64,000 nucleotides of DNA, from assembly GCA_039516895.1 (NCBI GenBank), contig CP154437.1, positions 744,001 to 808,000 of the forward strand. The letters are read 5' to 3'. The translations under genes and the position numbers were made by a program. This document shows, in pieces, positions 8,934 to 17,549 of this stretch. The notes below the pieces were generated by a model, which worked only from the letters and a program-made list of their open reading frames with translations, was not told where the DNA came from and did no database searches. Position 1 is the first letter of the stretch. Every line of letters starts with the position of its first letter. Source of the DNA: Campylobacter coli. GTDB taxonomy: Bacteria; Campylobacterota; Campylobacteria; Campylobacterales; Campylobacteraceae.

Positions 8934-9733
8934 TGAGAATTAAATTCAATGGTAAAGAACTAGATACAGAATTTAGCACCAGTTTGGATTTTTTCAAAAG
9001 TGTAAGCAAAAATGAAAATGATGTGTGGATTATCAATGGTTTTGCAACGAAAGAAAATATAAAAATTCACGAAAATGATGAGCTTTTTTGTATAGAAAGA
9101 AACACCTTACCTCCAAAAGATGCTCTAGATGCGATGATGAGGGCAAGACACACTCCAAAACTTCACGATAAGCTTAAAAATGGGCGCGTGGCGGTTTGTG
9201 GTTTGGGTGGGCTTGGCTCACATATAGCGATAAATTTAGCAAGAAGTGGTGTGGGGTATTTAAAGCTGATTGATTTTGATGTGGTTGAGCCTAGCAATCT
9301 TAACCGCCAAGCTTACCGCGTAAGTGATTTGGGAAAATTTAAAACCGAGGCTTTAAAAGAGCAAATCAGTGAAATAAATCCTTATATTAAAACTGAAATT
9401 TGCACTTTAAAAATCGATGAAGAGAATTTGCCTGATTTATTTAAAGATATGGATATAGTTTGCGAGGCTTTTGATGGTGCGCTTGCAAAGGCTATGATAG
9501 CACAAAATTTTCATAGATTTTATAAAGACACTACTTTAATCTGTGCTTCAGGGCTTGCAGGATATGGCGATAGTAATAGCATACAAACAAGAAAAATCGC
9601 TAAAAATTTCTATGTATGTGGGGATTTGGTAAATGGTGCTAAAGTGGGAAATGGACTTATGGCACCGCGTGTAAATATTTGCGCTGGACATCAAAGCAAT
9701 CTTGTCTTAGAGCTTTTGGCAAATAAGGAGTAA
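8933..9733 (+). CDS. thiF: ThiS adenylyltransferase ThiF with N-terminal ThiS-like domain
   Basis: A 266-residue E1-like enzyme that adenylates the ThiS C-terminus. The nucleotide-binding GLGGLGSH lies near residue 90, followed by DFDVVEPSNLNRQ. The first ~60 residues form a separate beta-grasp-like module (MRIKFNGKELDTEF through ELFCIERN) resembling ThiS but without a terminal Gly-Gly, as in some epsilonproteobacterial and clostridial ThiF proteins. The zinc-binding CxxC pairs of E. coli ThiF are not evident. It overlaps thiS by one base and ends three bases before thiG. Confidence 0.9.
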   Translation: MRIKFNGKELDTEFSTSLDFFKSVSKNENDVWIINGFATKENIKIHENDELFCIERNTLPPKDALDAMMRARHTPKLHDKLKNGRVAVCGLGGLGSHIAINLARSGVGYLKLIDFDVVEPSNLNRQAYRVSDLGKFKTEALKEQISEINPYIKTEICTLKIDEENLPDLFKDMDIVCEAFDGALAKAMIAQNFHRFYKDTTLICASGLAGYGDSNSIQTRKIAKNFYVCGDLVNGAKVGNGLMAPRVNICAGHQSNLVLELLANKE

Positions 9734-9736
9734 AAA

Positions 9737-10513
9737 ATGCAAGAAAATTTAAAAAATGATAGCTTAAAAATAGGAAAATATGAATTTAAATCAAGATTTA
9801 TTTTAGGATCAGGAAAGTATTCTTTAGAGCTTATAAAATCAGCCATAGAAGAAGCCAAAGCAGAAATCATCACGCTGGCTTTGCGCCGTGCAAATACGGG
9901 TGAGATTGCTAATATACTTGATTATATCCCTAAAAATATAACCCTCTTGCCTAATACTTCCGGAGCTAGAAATGCCGATGAGGCTTTGCGTATCGCAAGA
10001 CTTTCTAGAGAGCTTGGCTGCGGAGAGCTTATAAAAATAGAGGTTATAGGTGATAGTAAGTATTTGTTGCCTGATAATTATGAAACCATTAAGGCTTGTG
10101 AACTTTTAGCAAAAGAAGGCTTTACCCCTTTGCCTTATATGCACGCTGATCTTTATGCAGCTAGAGCTATGCGTGATGCAGGGGCTGCAGCTATCATGCC
10201 TTTAGCAGCACCTATTGGGAGTAATAAAGGCTTGTGTGCTAAGGAATTTATACAAATTTTGCTTAATGAGATCGATTTGCCTATCATTGTAGATGCAGGT
10301 ATTGGAACCCCTGCACAAGCGTGCGAGGCTATGCAAATGGGAGTAAGTGCAGTGATGGCAAATACAGCTATAGCTGAAGCAAAGGATATTGCTTTGATGG
10401 CAAAAGCATTTTCTTTGGCTATACAGGCTGGAAGAGCGGGTTATTTAGCAGGTTTAGCAAGCGTGAGCGAGGCTAAGGCTAGTTCTCCATTAACAGGCTT
10501 TTTAAGGGATTGA
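9737..10513 (+). CDS. thiG: Thiazole synthase
   Basis: A 258-residue TIM-barrel enzyme that builds the thiazole phosphate from 1-deoxy-D-xylulose 5-phosphate, dehydroglycine and ThiS thiocarboxylate. Family landmarks are SRFILGSGKYS, TLALRRAN, LLPNTSGARNADEA, the PLAAPIGSNKG phosphate loop and VDAGIGTPAQACEAM. Full length for ThiG. The stop (TGA at 10511-10513) lies three bases before the likely thiH ATG, so thiG and thiH are expressed together. Confidence 0.95.
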   Translation: MQENLKNDSLKIGKYEFKSRFILGSGKYSLELIKSAIEEAKAEIITLALRRANTGEIANILDYIPKNITLLPNTSGARNADEALRIARLSRELGCGELIKIEVIGDSKYLLPDNYETIKACELLAKEGFTPLPYMHADLYAARAMRDAGAAAIMPLAAPIGSNKGLCAKEFIQILLNEIDLPIIVDAGIGTPAQACEAMQMGVSAVMANTAIAEAKDIALMAKAFSLAIQAGRAGYLAGLASVSEAKASSPLTGFLRD

Positions 10514-10515
10514 TC

Positions 10516-11661
10516 ATGCAAGATTATATGCAGTATTTACCTCATATGCAAGAGTTAAAAAGCGATATTTTATCTAAGGTTTTAGATGAAATTCAAAATT
10601 ATGATGAAACAAAATACAGCGCTAAAGAAGTGCAAGAGGCTTTAAATGCTACGTATTTGAGTATTGAGAATTTAAAAGCTTTGCTTTCAAGTGCAGCTGA
10701 AGATTTTATAGAAGAATTAGCTTTTAAGTCGGCTAAAACCAAGCAAAAATATTTTGGAAATTCTATTTCGCTTTTTACTCCACTTTATTTGTCAAATTAT
10801 TGTAATTCTAAATGCGTTTATTGCGGTTTTCAAAAAGGAAATAAAATCGCAAGAGCCAAGCTGAGTGAAGATGAAATTCATGAAGAAATGCAAGCTATTG
10901 CTAAAACAGGTTTGCAAGAAATTCTAATGCTAACAGGTGAAGGAAGAGAGTTTGCAAGCGTAGAATACATCGCAAAAGCTTGTAAGATAGCTAGGCAGTA
11001 TTTTAAGGTTGTAGGTGTTGAAATTTATCCTATGAATGAGGATGAGTATAAAATTTTGCATGAAAATGGCTGTGATTATGTAACCATTTTTCAAGAAACT
11101 TACAATCCTTTAAAGTATTCTAAAATTCATTTAGGGGGTGAAAAGCGTATTTTTCCTTATCGTTTTAATGGGCAAGAAAGAGCCTTAAGAGCGGGTATGC
11201 GAGGAGTAGCTTTTGCAGCACTTTTGGGGATTGATGATTTTAGAAAAGATGCGCTTGCAACAGCTCTTCATGCGTATTTTTTACAAAAGGCTTATCCGCA
11301 TGCTGAAATTTCTATTTCGGTACCTCGTTTAAGACCTATTATCAATAATGCTAAAATTCACCCTAAAGATGTAAGCGAAAAACGCCTTTTGCAAGTGCTT
11401 TGTGCTTATAGACTTTTTTTGCCTTTTGCAGGTATTACTATATCAAGTCGTGAAAGAGTAGGCTTTAGAGATGAGGTTGTAAAACTTGGAGCGACAAAAA
11501 TGAGCGCAGGAGTAAGCGTGGGTATAGGAGAGCATAAGGGCGATAAAAAAGGTGATGGACAATTTGAAATTTCAGACGATCGAGGTGTGGATGAAATTTT
11601 AGCTATGCTTAAAAACTCAAATTTACAAGCTGTGATGAGCGATAGTATTTATGTGGGATAA
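10516..11661 (+). CDS. thiH: 2-iminoacetate synthase (radical SAM tyrosine lyase)
   Basis: A 381-residue radical SAM enzyme that cleaves tyrosine to dehydroglycine (2-iminoacetate) and p-cresol for ThiG. The [4Fe-4S] cluster motif is CNSKCVYC (CxxxCxxC) near residue 96, followed by the GEGRE segment. The C-terminal part has the biotin/thiamine-synthesis-associated domain (ISSRERVGFRDE). The presence of thiH rather than thiO fits a microaerophile. I use the ATG at 10516; a TTG at 10510 overlaps the thiG stop. The 3' end overlaps the next gene by 11 bases. Confidence 0.94.
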   Translation: MQDYMQYLPHMQELKSDILSKVLDEIQNYDETKYSAKEVQEALNATYLSIENLKALLSSAAEDFIEELAFKSAKTKQKYFGNSISLFTPLYLSNYCNSKCVYCGFQKGNKIARAKLSEDEIHEEMQAIAKTGLQEILMLTGEGREFASVEYIAKACKIARQYFKVVGVEIYPMNEDEYKILHENGCDYVTIFQETYNPLKYSKIHLGGEKRIFPYRFNGQERALRAGMRGVAFAALLGIDDFRKDALATALHAYFLQKAYPHAEISISVPRLRPIINNAKIHPKDVSEKRLLQVLCAYRLFLPFAGITISSRERVGFRDEVVKLGATKMSAGVSVGIGEHKGDKKGDGQFEISDDRGVDEILAMLKNSNLQAVMSDSIYVG

Positions 11662-12256
11662 AAAAATCATTGCTATAAGCGATAGAAAATGTGTCGAGAT
11701 AGACTTTCTAAAACAAGTAGAAAAGCTTGCTAAATCAGGTATAGATGCTTTTGTGCTTAGAGAGAAGGATTTGAGTGAATTTGAGTATTATGATTTGGCT
11801 AAAGAGGTTTTAGCTATTTGCGCTAAACACAAAACAACTTGTTTTTTGCATTTTTTTGATAAGGAGTGCTTAAAGTTAGGGCACCGCTATTTTCATGCGC
11901 CACTTGCATTGCTAAGACAAGAGCCAAAGATGAGTAAGTATTTTCATATAATAGGCACTTCGGTACATAGCAAGGAAGAGCTTTTAGAAGCGATGAACTA
12001 TGGGGTAAATTATGCTTTTGTGGGTCATATTTTTGAGAGTTCTTGCAAGAAAGATTTAGAGCCAAGAGGGCTTGAGTTTTTAAATTCTTTACTTTCTTTT
12101 AGTCAAATTCCACTTTATGCTATAGGTGGAATTAATGTACAAAATATTGCAAGTTTTAAAGATATTAATGTAGCTGGTGTTTGTATGCGTGAGGTTTTAA
12201 TGCGCGAAAAAGATGTGAAAAAATATCTTGTAGAATGCAAAAGAAACTTGCTTTGA
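11651..12256 (+). CDS. TenI/ThiE-like protein, probable thiazole tautomerase
   Basis: A 201-residue TIM-barrel protein of the ThiE/TenI superfamily: FVLREKDL near residue 35, GTSVHS near 104, YAFVGHIFES and a phosphate-loop-like YAIGGIN near 158. In TenI proteins this fold aromatises the ThiG product; in ThiE it joins thiazole and pyrimidine. Asp/Lys residues expected for ThiE pyrophosphate binding are not obvious, and from memory Campylobacter carries a separate thiE, so I favour a TenI role. It is the last gene of the thi cluster, 13 bases before an AraC-type regulator. Confidence 0.75.
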   Translation: MWDKKIIAISDRKCVEIDFLKQVEKLAKSGIDAFVLREKDLSEFEYYDLAKEVLAICAKHKTTCFLHFFDKECLKLGHRYFHAPLALLRQEPKMSKYFHIIGTSVHSKEELLEAMNYGVNYAFVGHIFESSCKKDLEPRGLEFLNSLLSFSQIPLYAIGGINVQNIASFKDINVAGVCMREVLMREKDVKKYLVECKRNLL

Positions 12257-12269
12257 TGAAGAGTGAAAA

Positions 12270-13160
12270 ATGGAGCAAATTCTTTCTTTGCCACAAGATT
12301 TAAAACAATTAAAAGGTGTGGATTATAAAAATTTTAAATCCTGTACTTTTGCAAAATACACGCAAGTAAGTACCTCGCACTCTTCTTTTGTCAATGTAGG
12401 CAGTCATCTTTTAACCTTCGTAAGAAAAGGATATAAAATTTTACATACTGCATCAAAAGACTATAAAATAGACTCTTATGAAACCTTATTTTTAAAAGCT
12501 GGAAATTATACTTTAAGCAATGTAGGACTTAGTAGTGGTGTTTATGAAGCTTATTTGTTTTTCTTTGACAATGCTTTTTTAATCGAGCTTATTTATAAGT
12601 ATAAAGATCTTTTTAAGCTAGAGCAAGCAAACGGAGAAAGTGAAATTTTTTGGGTAAAAAATGATAAAATTTTGCAAGGAATTTTAGAGAGTTTCACTCC
12701 TCATTTTGATGAGAATACGCAAATCTTAGACCCCATAGTCAGTCTTAAATTTGAAGAGATTTTTTTACATTTACTTTTAAATAAAAATACTTATTTCATA
12801 GGCTTTTTAGCTGGAATTTTAAAAGAATTTCGTTTGGATCTTTCACAGCTTTTTGAGTATTGTGGGAGAGAATTTATAAGCGTGAGTGAAATGGCTGATT
12901 TTGCGAAGCTTGATTTTGCTACTTTTTCTAGAGAATTTAAAAAATGCTTCGGACAAAGTCCTAAAAAATGGCTAGATGAAAAAAGATTGCAAAAAGCTAA
13001 AGTTTTGCTTGAATTTTCTAAAAAAAATGTAAATGAAATAGCCAATGAATGTGCTTTTTCTTCGGTGGCTTGGTTTATCGAGAGATTTAAAGAAAAATAC
13101 AATCAAACCCCTAAGCAATATCAAAAATCAAAAAACTTGTATTTTTTATCAAAAAACTAG
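12270..13160 (+). CDS. AraC family transcriptional regulator
   Basis: A 296-residue regulator. The N-terminal two thirds resemble a cupin-like sensing domain (AraC_N type). The C-terminal ~100 residues hold two helix-turn-helix units: ISVSEMADFAKLDFATFSRE near 205 and VNEIANECAFSSVAWFIERF near 260, ending in the family NQTPKQYQ. It sits between the thi cluster and a periplasmic protein/MFS exporter pair, which are plausible targets. Its ligand is unknown. From memory this is Cj1042c. Confidence 0.88.
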   Translation: MEQILSLPQDLKQLKGVDYKNFKSCTFAKYTQVSTSHSSFVNVGSHLLTFVRKGYKILHTASKDYKIDSYETLFLKAGNYTLSNVGLSSGVYEAYLFFFDNAFLIELIYKYKDLFKLEQANGESEIFWVKNDKILQGILESFTPHFDENTQILDPIVSLKFEEIFLHLLLNKNTYFIGFLAGILKEFRLDLSQLFEYCGREFISVSEMADFAKLDFATFSREFKKCFGQSPKKWLDEKRLQKAKVLLEFSKKNVNEIANECAFSSVAWFIERFKEKYNQTPKQYQKSKNLYFLSKN

Positions 13161-13183
13161 CACACTTTTTCTATCTAAATCAA

Positions 13184-13189
13184 TATAAT
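13184..13189 (+). promoter_or_regulatory. -10 box, probable promoter of the periplasmic protein gene
   Basis: A perfect TATAAT stands 34 bases before the ATG at 13223, and a strong AGGAG ribosome site lies in between. The upstream DNA is T-rich, as is usual for Campylobacter sigma-70 promoters, which lack a conserved -35 box. Confidence 0.6.
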
Positions 13190-13222
13190 CAGCATAAATA
13201 TTTTTAACAAAAGGAGAAAAGT

Positions 13223-14077
13223 ATGAAAAAATATGTTTTAAGCTTAGCACTTGTTGGAGCAAGTTTGCTTGGAGCAAGCGAGTTGAAATATCAAGAATTT
13301 GATGGTTTTAAAAGCCCTGAAAGTATTTTTGTAGATAAAAATTCTGTGTATGTATCTAATGTAGGTGAAAAACTTGAGCCTTTAGCAAAAGATAATGATG
13401 GTTTTATCTCTAAGCTTGATAAAAATGGTAAAGTGCTTGAGCATAAATTTATAAGCAATCTAAATGCCCCAAAAGGTATGATGGAAGTTGCAAATACACT
13501 TTATGTGGTGGATATTGATGTGGTGCGTGGTTTTGATTTAAAAAGCAAAAAGGAAGTGTTTAATTTGCCTATAAAGGGTGCAATTTTTCTAAATGCTATC
13601 GAAAAATTAAATGATGATACACTTTTAGTAAGTGATACAGGCACAGGACTTGTTTTAAAAGTGGATTTAAAAGCGAAAAAATATGATGAGTTATTAAAAC
13701 TTGATATCGCTAAATTTGGCGGTCCTAATGGACTTTATTTAGATAGAAAAAATGATAAGCTTTTTATAGCAGGATATCATCCAGATGGTGCTAGTGGCGG
13801 TGTTGTGATGAGTTATGATTTAAAAAATAAGGAACTTAGTGTGATTAAAAATGAAAAAGAAGCTTATGATGGAATCGTTCCTTATGAAAATGCCTTACTT
13901 GTAAGTTCTTGGGGTGAAAATTTAAACGGGGTGATTTATCGTTTAGAAGATGATAAAGCATTAAAACTTGACTTACCTTCTATCAAAGGTCCTGCAGATA
14001 TTTTCATAGAAGGTGATACTTTATGGATTCCTAAGATGGTAGAGGGTAAAATACTTAAAGTAGAACTTAAAAACTAA
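13223..14077 (+). CDS. Periplasmic SMP-30/NHL-like beta-propeller protein
   Basis: A 284-residue protein with a Sec signal peptide ([19 protein letters not shown], likely cut before Glu21). The mature part has repeated beta-propeller-like blades such as [54 protein letters not shown] and [17 protein letters not shown]. This resembles SMP-30/gluconolactonase or NHL-type propellers, but no catalytic set is clear. It has its own TATAAT and precedes an MFS exporter by 7 bases. Function is unknown; a ligand-binding role is possible. From memory this is Cj1041c. Confidence 0.8.
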   Translation: MKKYVLSLALVGASLLGASELKYQEFDGFKSPESIFVDKNSVYVSNVGEKLEPLAKDNDGFISKLDKNGKVLEHKFISNLNAPKGMMEVANTLYVVDIDVVRGFDLKSKKEVFNLPIKGAIFLNAIEKLNDDTLLVSDTGTGLVLKVDLKAKKYDELLKLDIAKFGGPNGLYLDRKNDKLFIAGYHPDGASGGVVMSYDLKNKELSVIKNEKEAYDGIVPYENALLVSSWGENLNGVIYRLEDDKALKLDLPSIKGPADIFIEGDTLWIPKMVEGKILKVELKN

Positions 14078-14084
14078 GGATTTA

Positions 14085-15248
14085 ATGCTTTCTTTTAAAA
14101 AAATTTTTTGGTTAAATGTTGCTATTGTCATAATTGTAGCATTTAACCTTAGGGCTCCTATTACTGCGATAGGACCCATGATCGATATTATCCAAGATGA
14201 GTATAATCTTAATTCCACTCTCGCAGGTGTGCTTACTAGCCTTCCTTTGATAGCTTTTGGTAGCATTTCTTTTATAGTGGGTTATTTTTCTCCTATTCGT
14301 GCGATTATTGTTGGAATTTTTCTTATTTTTATCGCAGAACTTATTCGTTCTTATTTAGGTGTTTATGGCTTATTTTTAGGAATGCTTGGCATAGGTTGTG
14401 GTATAGCTATTGCTAATGTGTTATTGCCAAGTTTTATTAAGGAAAAATTTCCTAAAAAAATGGCAAGTATGATGGGAATTTATAGTCTTGTTTTGAGCAT
14501 TTCTTCTATAGCAGGAATTGCTTTATCTATGCCTTTATTAAATATATTTGATTTAGCGGGTGCTATGGTTTTTTGGTCGGTTTTTTCTTTTATTGCTTTG
14601 ATGATTTATTATCCTCAAGCTAAAAATGGCCGTTTTTTTCGCACTAAGAAAAAAGAGAGTAAAAAAATCAATCTTTTAAAAAATCCAACCACTTGGAAAA
14701 TCACTCTTTTTATGGGTTTTCAAAGTTTTTTAGCTTATTCTTTGTTTTTTTGGTATGTGCAAATAATCGTAGAAAAAGGCTATGATAAAGATTTTGCAAC
14801 CGATATGGTGCTTTTTTCTCAGCTTGTAGCTGCTCCAGTTTCTCTTTTTGGCCCCTTGCTTTTAGGAAAACTTAAAAAGAGTTTGCATACACCTTATATA
14901 GCTATATTGTGTGCGATGTATGTGGTATCTTTTGGAATTTTACTTGCATTTGATACTCGGTTTATGATTATACTTGCTGCATTTATTGTAGGGTTTCCTT
15001 GGGGTGGTGTTTTTGGCATCGCTTTGCTCTTTATTGCTCAAAAAAGTTCTAATGCAAAAATAGCTGCAAGGCTTTCAGCTTTTGCTCAAGGATTTGGATA
15101 TTTAATCGCAGCACAAGGGCAATGGATCATAGGGATTTTCCATGATATGTTTGGGAATTTTACAAGCTCTATTTGTATACTTTTTATTGTGGGCATACTT
15201 GTTAATATTTTTGGATATCTAGCTTATAAAAGCAAGGTTATTTCATAG
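14085..15248 (+). CDS. MFS transporter, CynX/NimT-like
   Basis: A 387-residue inner-membrane protein with about twelve hydrophobic segments. The N-terminal NLRAPITAIGPMIDII is characteristic of the CynX/NimT group of major facilitator transporters. The substrate is unknown. It is 7 bases downstream of the propeller protein and convergent with murG; the two coding regions overlap by 11 bases, leaving no room for an intergenic terminator. From memory this is Cj1040c. Confidence 0.85.
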   Translation: MLSFKKIFWLNVAIVIIVAFNLRAPITAIGPMIDIIQDEYNLNSTLAGVLTSLPLIAFGSISFIVGYFSPIRAIIVGIFLIFIAELIRSYLGVYGLFLGMLGIGCGIAIANVLLPSFIKEKFPKKMASMMGIYSLVLSISSIAGIALSMPLLNIFDLAGAMVFWSVFSFIALMIYYPQAKNGRFFRTKKKESKKINLLKNPTTWKITLFMGFQSFLAYSLFFWYVQIIVEKGYDKDFATDMVLFSQLVAAPVSLFGPLLLGKLKKSLHTPYIAILCAMYVVSFGILLAFDTRFMIILAAFIVGFPWGGVFGIALLFIAQKSSNAKIAARLSAFAQGFGYLIAAQGQWIIGIFHDMFGNFTSSICILFIVGILVNIFGYLAYKSKVIS

Positions 15249-16254
15249 TTTCTAATGCTTTTTCAAGCAAAATATCCGCACCATTTTTTTGCGCCATATC
15301 TTTAAGTCTTGTAGAAATATCTTCTAAATTTAGCTTCAGTATGGCTTTTAAAATTTCATCAGAATAGGTATTATTTTGCATAAAAATTTGACATAAGGCT
15401 TTATCTTGTAAAAATTTAGCATTAAAATACTGATGATTTTTAGCAGCGTGAGGGTAGGGTATGAAAATACTTGGTAGGGTATTGGCACAAAGTTCAAAAA
15501 GCGTACTTGCACCCGCTCGCGAAATAGCCAAATCTGCATTTTGCATTTTTTCTTCTAAATGGGGACTAAAGTCAAATACATCAGCTTGTATATTTAAGTC
15601 TTTATAAGCTTGTTGATACTTTTCAAGCTCGTTTTTTCCACATTGATGAATGATACCAATTCCTTTTTTTTGAAGTTCTGGAGCTAGGTTTAAGGCTAAG
15701 TCGTTTATAAATTTAGCTCCTTGGGATCCACCTAGAAAAATGATATTTTTTAATTCTTTGCGAATTCTTGCTTTGTCGAAAAATTTATCTGCTACAGGGT
15801 AGGGTACGATTTCTTTTTCAAAAGCACTATAAAATTGCTTAGCAAAAGGCTTTAAAAGTTTATTTAAAGAACCGCTTTTTGAATTTTGTTCATGGATAAA
15901 TAAAGGCAAGTGTGAAAACAAAGCAGCAAAAGAAGCAGGAGCAGCACTGTATCCTCCTACGCTAAAAATCGCTTTGATATCATAATCTTTAAAGATTTGT
16001 TTGCATTCTTTGCTAAGCTTGAGTGTGTGGAGCAAGGAATTGATTTTTCCAAGTTTGCTTTGGTTAACAACCCCACGAGAGCTTAAAAAGAATTTCGCTT
16101 TAAAACGAGTTTCGTTTTCAAACCAAGCTCTATCTTGACCATTTTGACTTCCTATATAAACGCAATCTATATTTTTTTTAATCGCACTTTCTAATAAACA
16201 TCGCACAATGGCTAGGTGCCCACCCGTTCCACCACCTGTTAGAACTATTGTCAT
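15238..16254 (-). CDS. murG: Lipid II synthase MurG
   Basis: A 338-residue GT-B glycosyltransferase that transfers GlcNAc from UDP-GlcNAc to lipid I on the cytoplasmic membrane face. Diagnostic features are the N-terminal GGGTGGHL, GGYSAAPASFAA, FIHEQNS and the C-terminal donor-site segment ISRAGASTLFEL followed by PYPHAAKNHQ. The start overlaps the ftsW stop by four bases (ATGA), so lipid II production and the septal glycan polymerase are translated from one message. Confidence 0.95.
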   Translation of the reverse strand: MTIVLTGGGTGGHLAIVRCLLESAIKKNIDCVYIGSQNGQDRAWFENETRFKAKFFLSSRGVVNQSKLGKINSLLHTLKLSKECKQIFKDYDIKAIFSVGGYSAAPASFAALFSHLPLFIHEQNSKSGSLNKLLKPFAKQFYSAFEKEIVPYPVADKFFDKARIRKELKNIIFLGGSQGAKFINDLALNLAPELQKKGIGIIHQCGKNELEKYQQAYKDLNIQADVFDFSPHLEEKMQNADLAISRAGASTLFELCANTLPSIFIPYPHAAKNHQYFNAKFLQDKALCQIFMQNNTYSDEILKAILKLNLEDISTRLKDMAQKNGADILLEKALETMK

Positions 16255-17414
16255 AACTTAACCTTTTTTGAAATCATTAAAACATATCCAATTCCTATGC
16301 AAATTGCCCACATTGAACTTCCCCCATAGCTTAAAAGAGGTACTGCAACCCCTTTTAAAGGTGTAAGAGAAATGATACCAAAAGCATTCATAAAGAATGA
16401 AAAGAGTAAAAGCAAAGCAATGCCTGAACAAAATATAAAATCTTGTTTTTCTTCGCATCTTCCTGCGATTCTAAAAATTCTTAAAATCATCCAAAGATAG
16501 ATAAAGCAAATAACCCCCAAGCCAAAAAGCCCTATTTCTTCTGTGATGCCTGAAAGAACGAAGTCAGTATGCACCTCGCTTAAAAAGCCAAGTTTAAAAG
16601 TACCTAGTCCAAGTCCTTCGCCAAACATTCCCCCATGGGCTATGGCGTTTAAGGAGTGTGAAATTTGATAAGGCTCACTATTGCCACTTACTCTTAAAGC
16701 ATCTGCCATCCAATCAGGAAGCATAGGCAAGAAAGCATCTTGGATATTGCCCCACCAAGAAGCTATCCTTTGGATACGCCTTTGGTTGCTAAAAATTACC
16801 ATTATTCCTATCATCATGATGATTAAAATTCCAAAAGCAAAAAGTCTTTTACTCGCACCTGCAAAAAAAGCTAGAGCTAAAATTAAAAAGAAAGATATAA
16901 CGCTTTGCCCTAAGTCATTTTGCGTGATATAGATGTAACCTATTACAATCGAAGCTAAAATACAATAAGGCAAAAGAATCAAAACTTCATGCTTAATTGC
17001 TTTTTTGCTATCATCAATGCGTCTTGTATAGCTCCAAGCTAAAAAATAAATCAGTCCTATTTTAAAAAATTCCACAGGTGAAATAGAAAGAGGTCCTAAA
17101 CGAATCCAACGCTTTGCACCCCCACTAGCAGTTGCTAAGGCAGAGGGTAAAAAAGGTAAGATAATAATACATATAAAAGAGCCTATAAGTATAGCTAGGA
17201 TAATTCTTTTGGCAAGTATTTTATCAGGATCAAGGCGAGAGATAAAAAACATGATTAATATACCGCTAAGCCCAAAAAAGAGTTGGCGTATAAAAAAGTG
17301 AAATTCACTATAATCAAAAAAAAGTACAGTAAAAACAGTAAGAGAATATGAAAATACTATACCTATGCTTATCAAAATACAGCTTAAATAAAATAATTTT
17401 TTATCGGCAATCAT
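16251..17414 (-). CDS. ftsW: FtsW/RodA-type septal peptidoglycan glycosyltransferase
   Basis: A 387-residue SEDS-family membrane protein with about ten membrane segments. It contains GGAKRWIRLGPLSISPVEFFKIG, the QNDLGQS segment and the C-terminal PLLSYGGSSM. SEDS proteins polymerise lipid II; association with murG points to FtsW rather than RodA. The start MIADKKLFY has a weak ribosome site; the promoter is probably the minus-strand TATAAT at 17455-17460. It is divergent from pycA. Confidence 0.9.
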   Translation of the reverse strand: MIADKKLFYLSCILISIGIVFSYSLTVFTVLFFDYSEFHFFIRQLFFGLSGILIMFFISRLDPDKILAKRIILAILIGSFICIIILPFLPSALATASGGAKRWIRLGPLSISPVEFFKIGLIYFLAWSYTRRIDDSKKAIKHEVLILLPYCILASIVIGYIYITQNDLGQSVISFFLILALAFFAGASKRLFAFGILIIMMIGIMVIFSNQRRIQRIASWWGNIQDAFLPMLPDWMADALRVSGNSEPYQISHSLNAIAHGGMFGEGLGLGTFKLGFLSEVHTDFVLSGITEEIGLFGLGVICFIYLWMILRIFRIAGRCEEKQDFIFCSGIALLLLFSFFMNAFGIISLTPLKGVAVPLLSYGGSSMWAICIGIGYVLMISKKVKL

Positions 17415-17454
17415 GTAAAATTGTAATTTTTCTTTCGGAATAATTTAAAAGTTT

Positions 17455-17460
17455 ATTATA
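17455..17460 (-). promoter_or_regulatory. -10 box for ftsW-murG
   Basis: The plus-strand ATTATA reads TATAAT on the minus strand, about 40 bases upstream of the ftsW ATG in the divergent ftsW/pycA spacer. Confidence 0.5.
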
Positions 17461-17508
17461 ACTAAAATAAATTAAATTTTTTGCTAAGTTTTTGTAAGGA
17501 TATTTTGC

Positions 17509-17514
17509 TAGAAT
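17509..17514 (+). promoter_or_regulatory. -10 box for pycA operon
   Basis: TAGAAT preceded by TTTTGC lies 36 bases before the pycA ATG, with T-rich DNA upstream. Position and sequence fit a sigma-70 promoter of the Campylobacter type. Confidence 0.5.
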
Positions 17515-17549
17515 ATGAGATATGTAAATAAAATTTATAAAGGCAAATT

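Noticed and set aside
12791-13102. 103-codon minus-strand frame in the AraC-type gene
   Set aside because: It is antisense to the conserved helix-turn-helix region and has no recognisable protein features.
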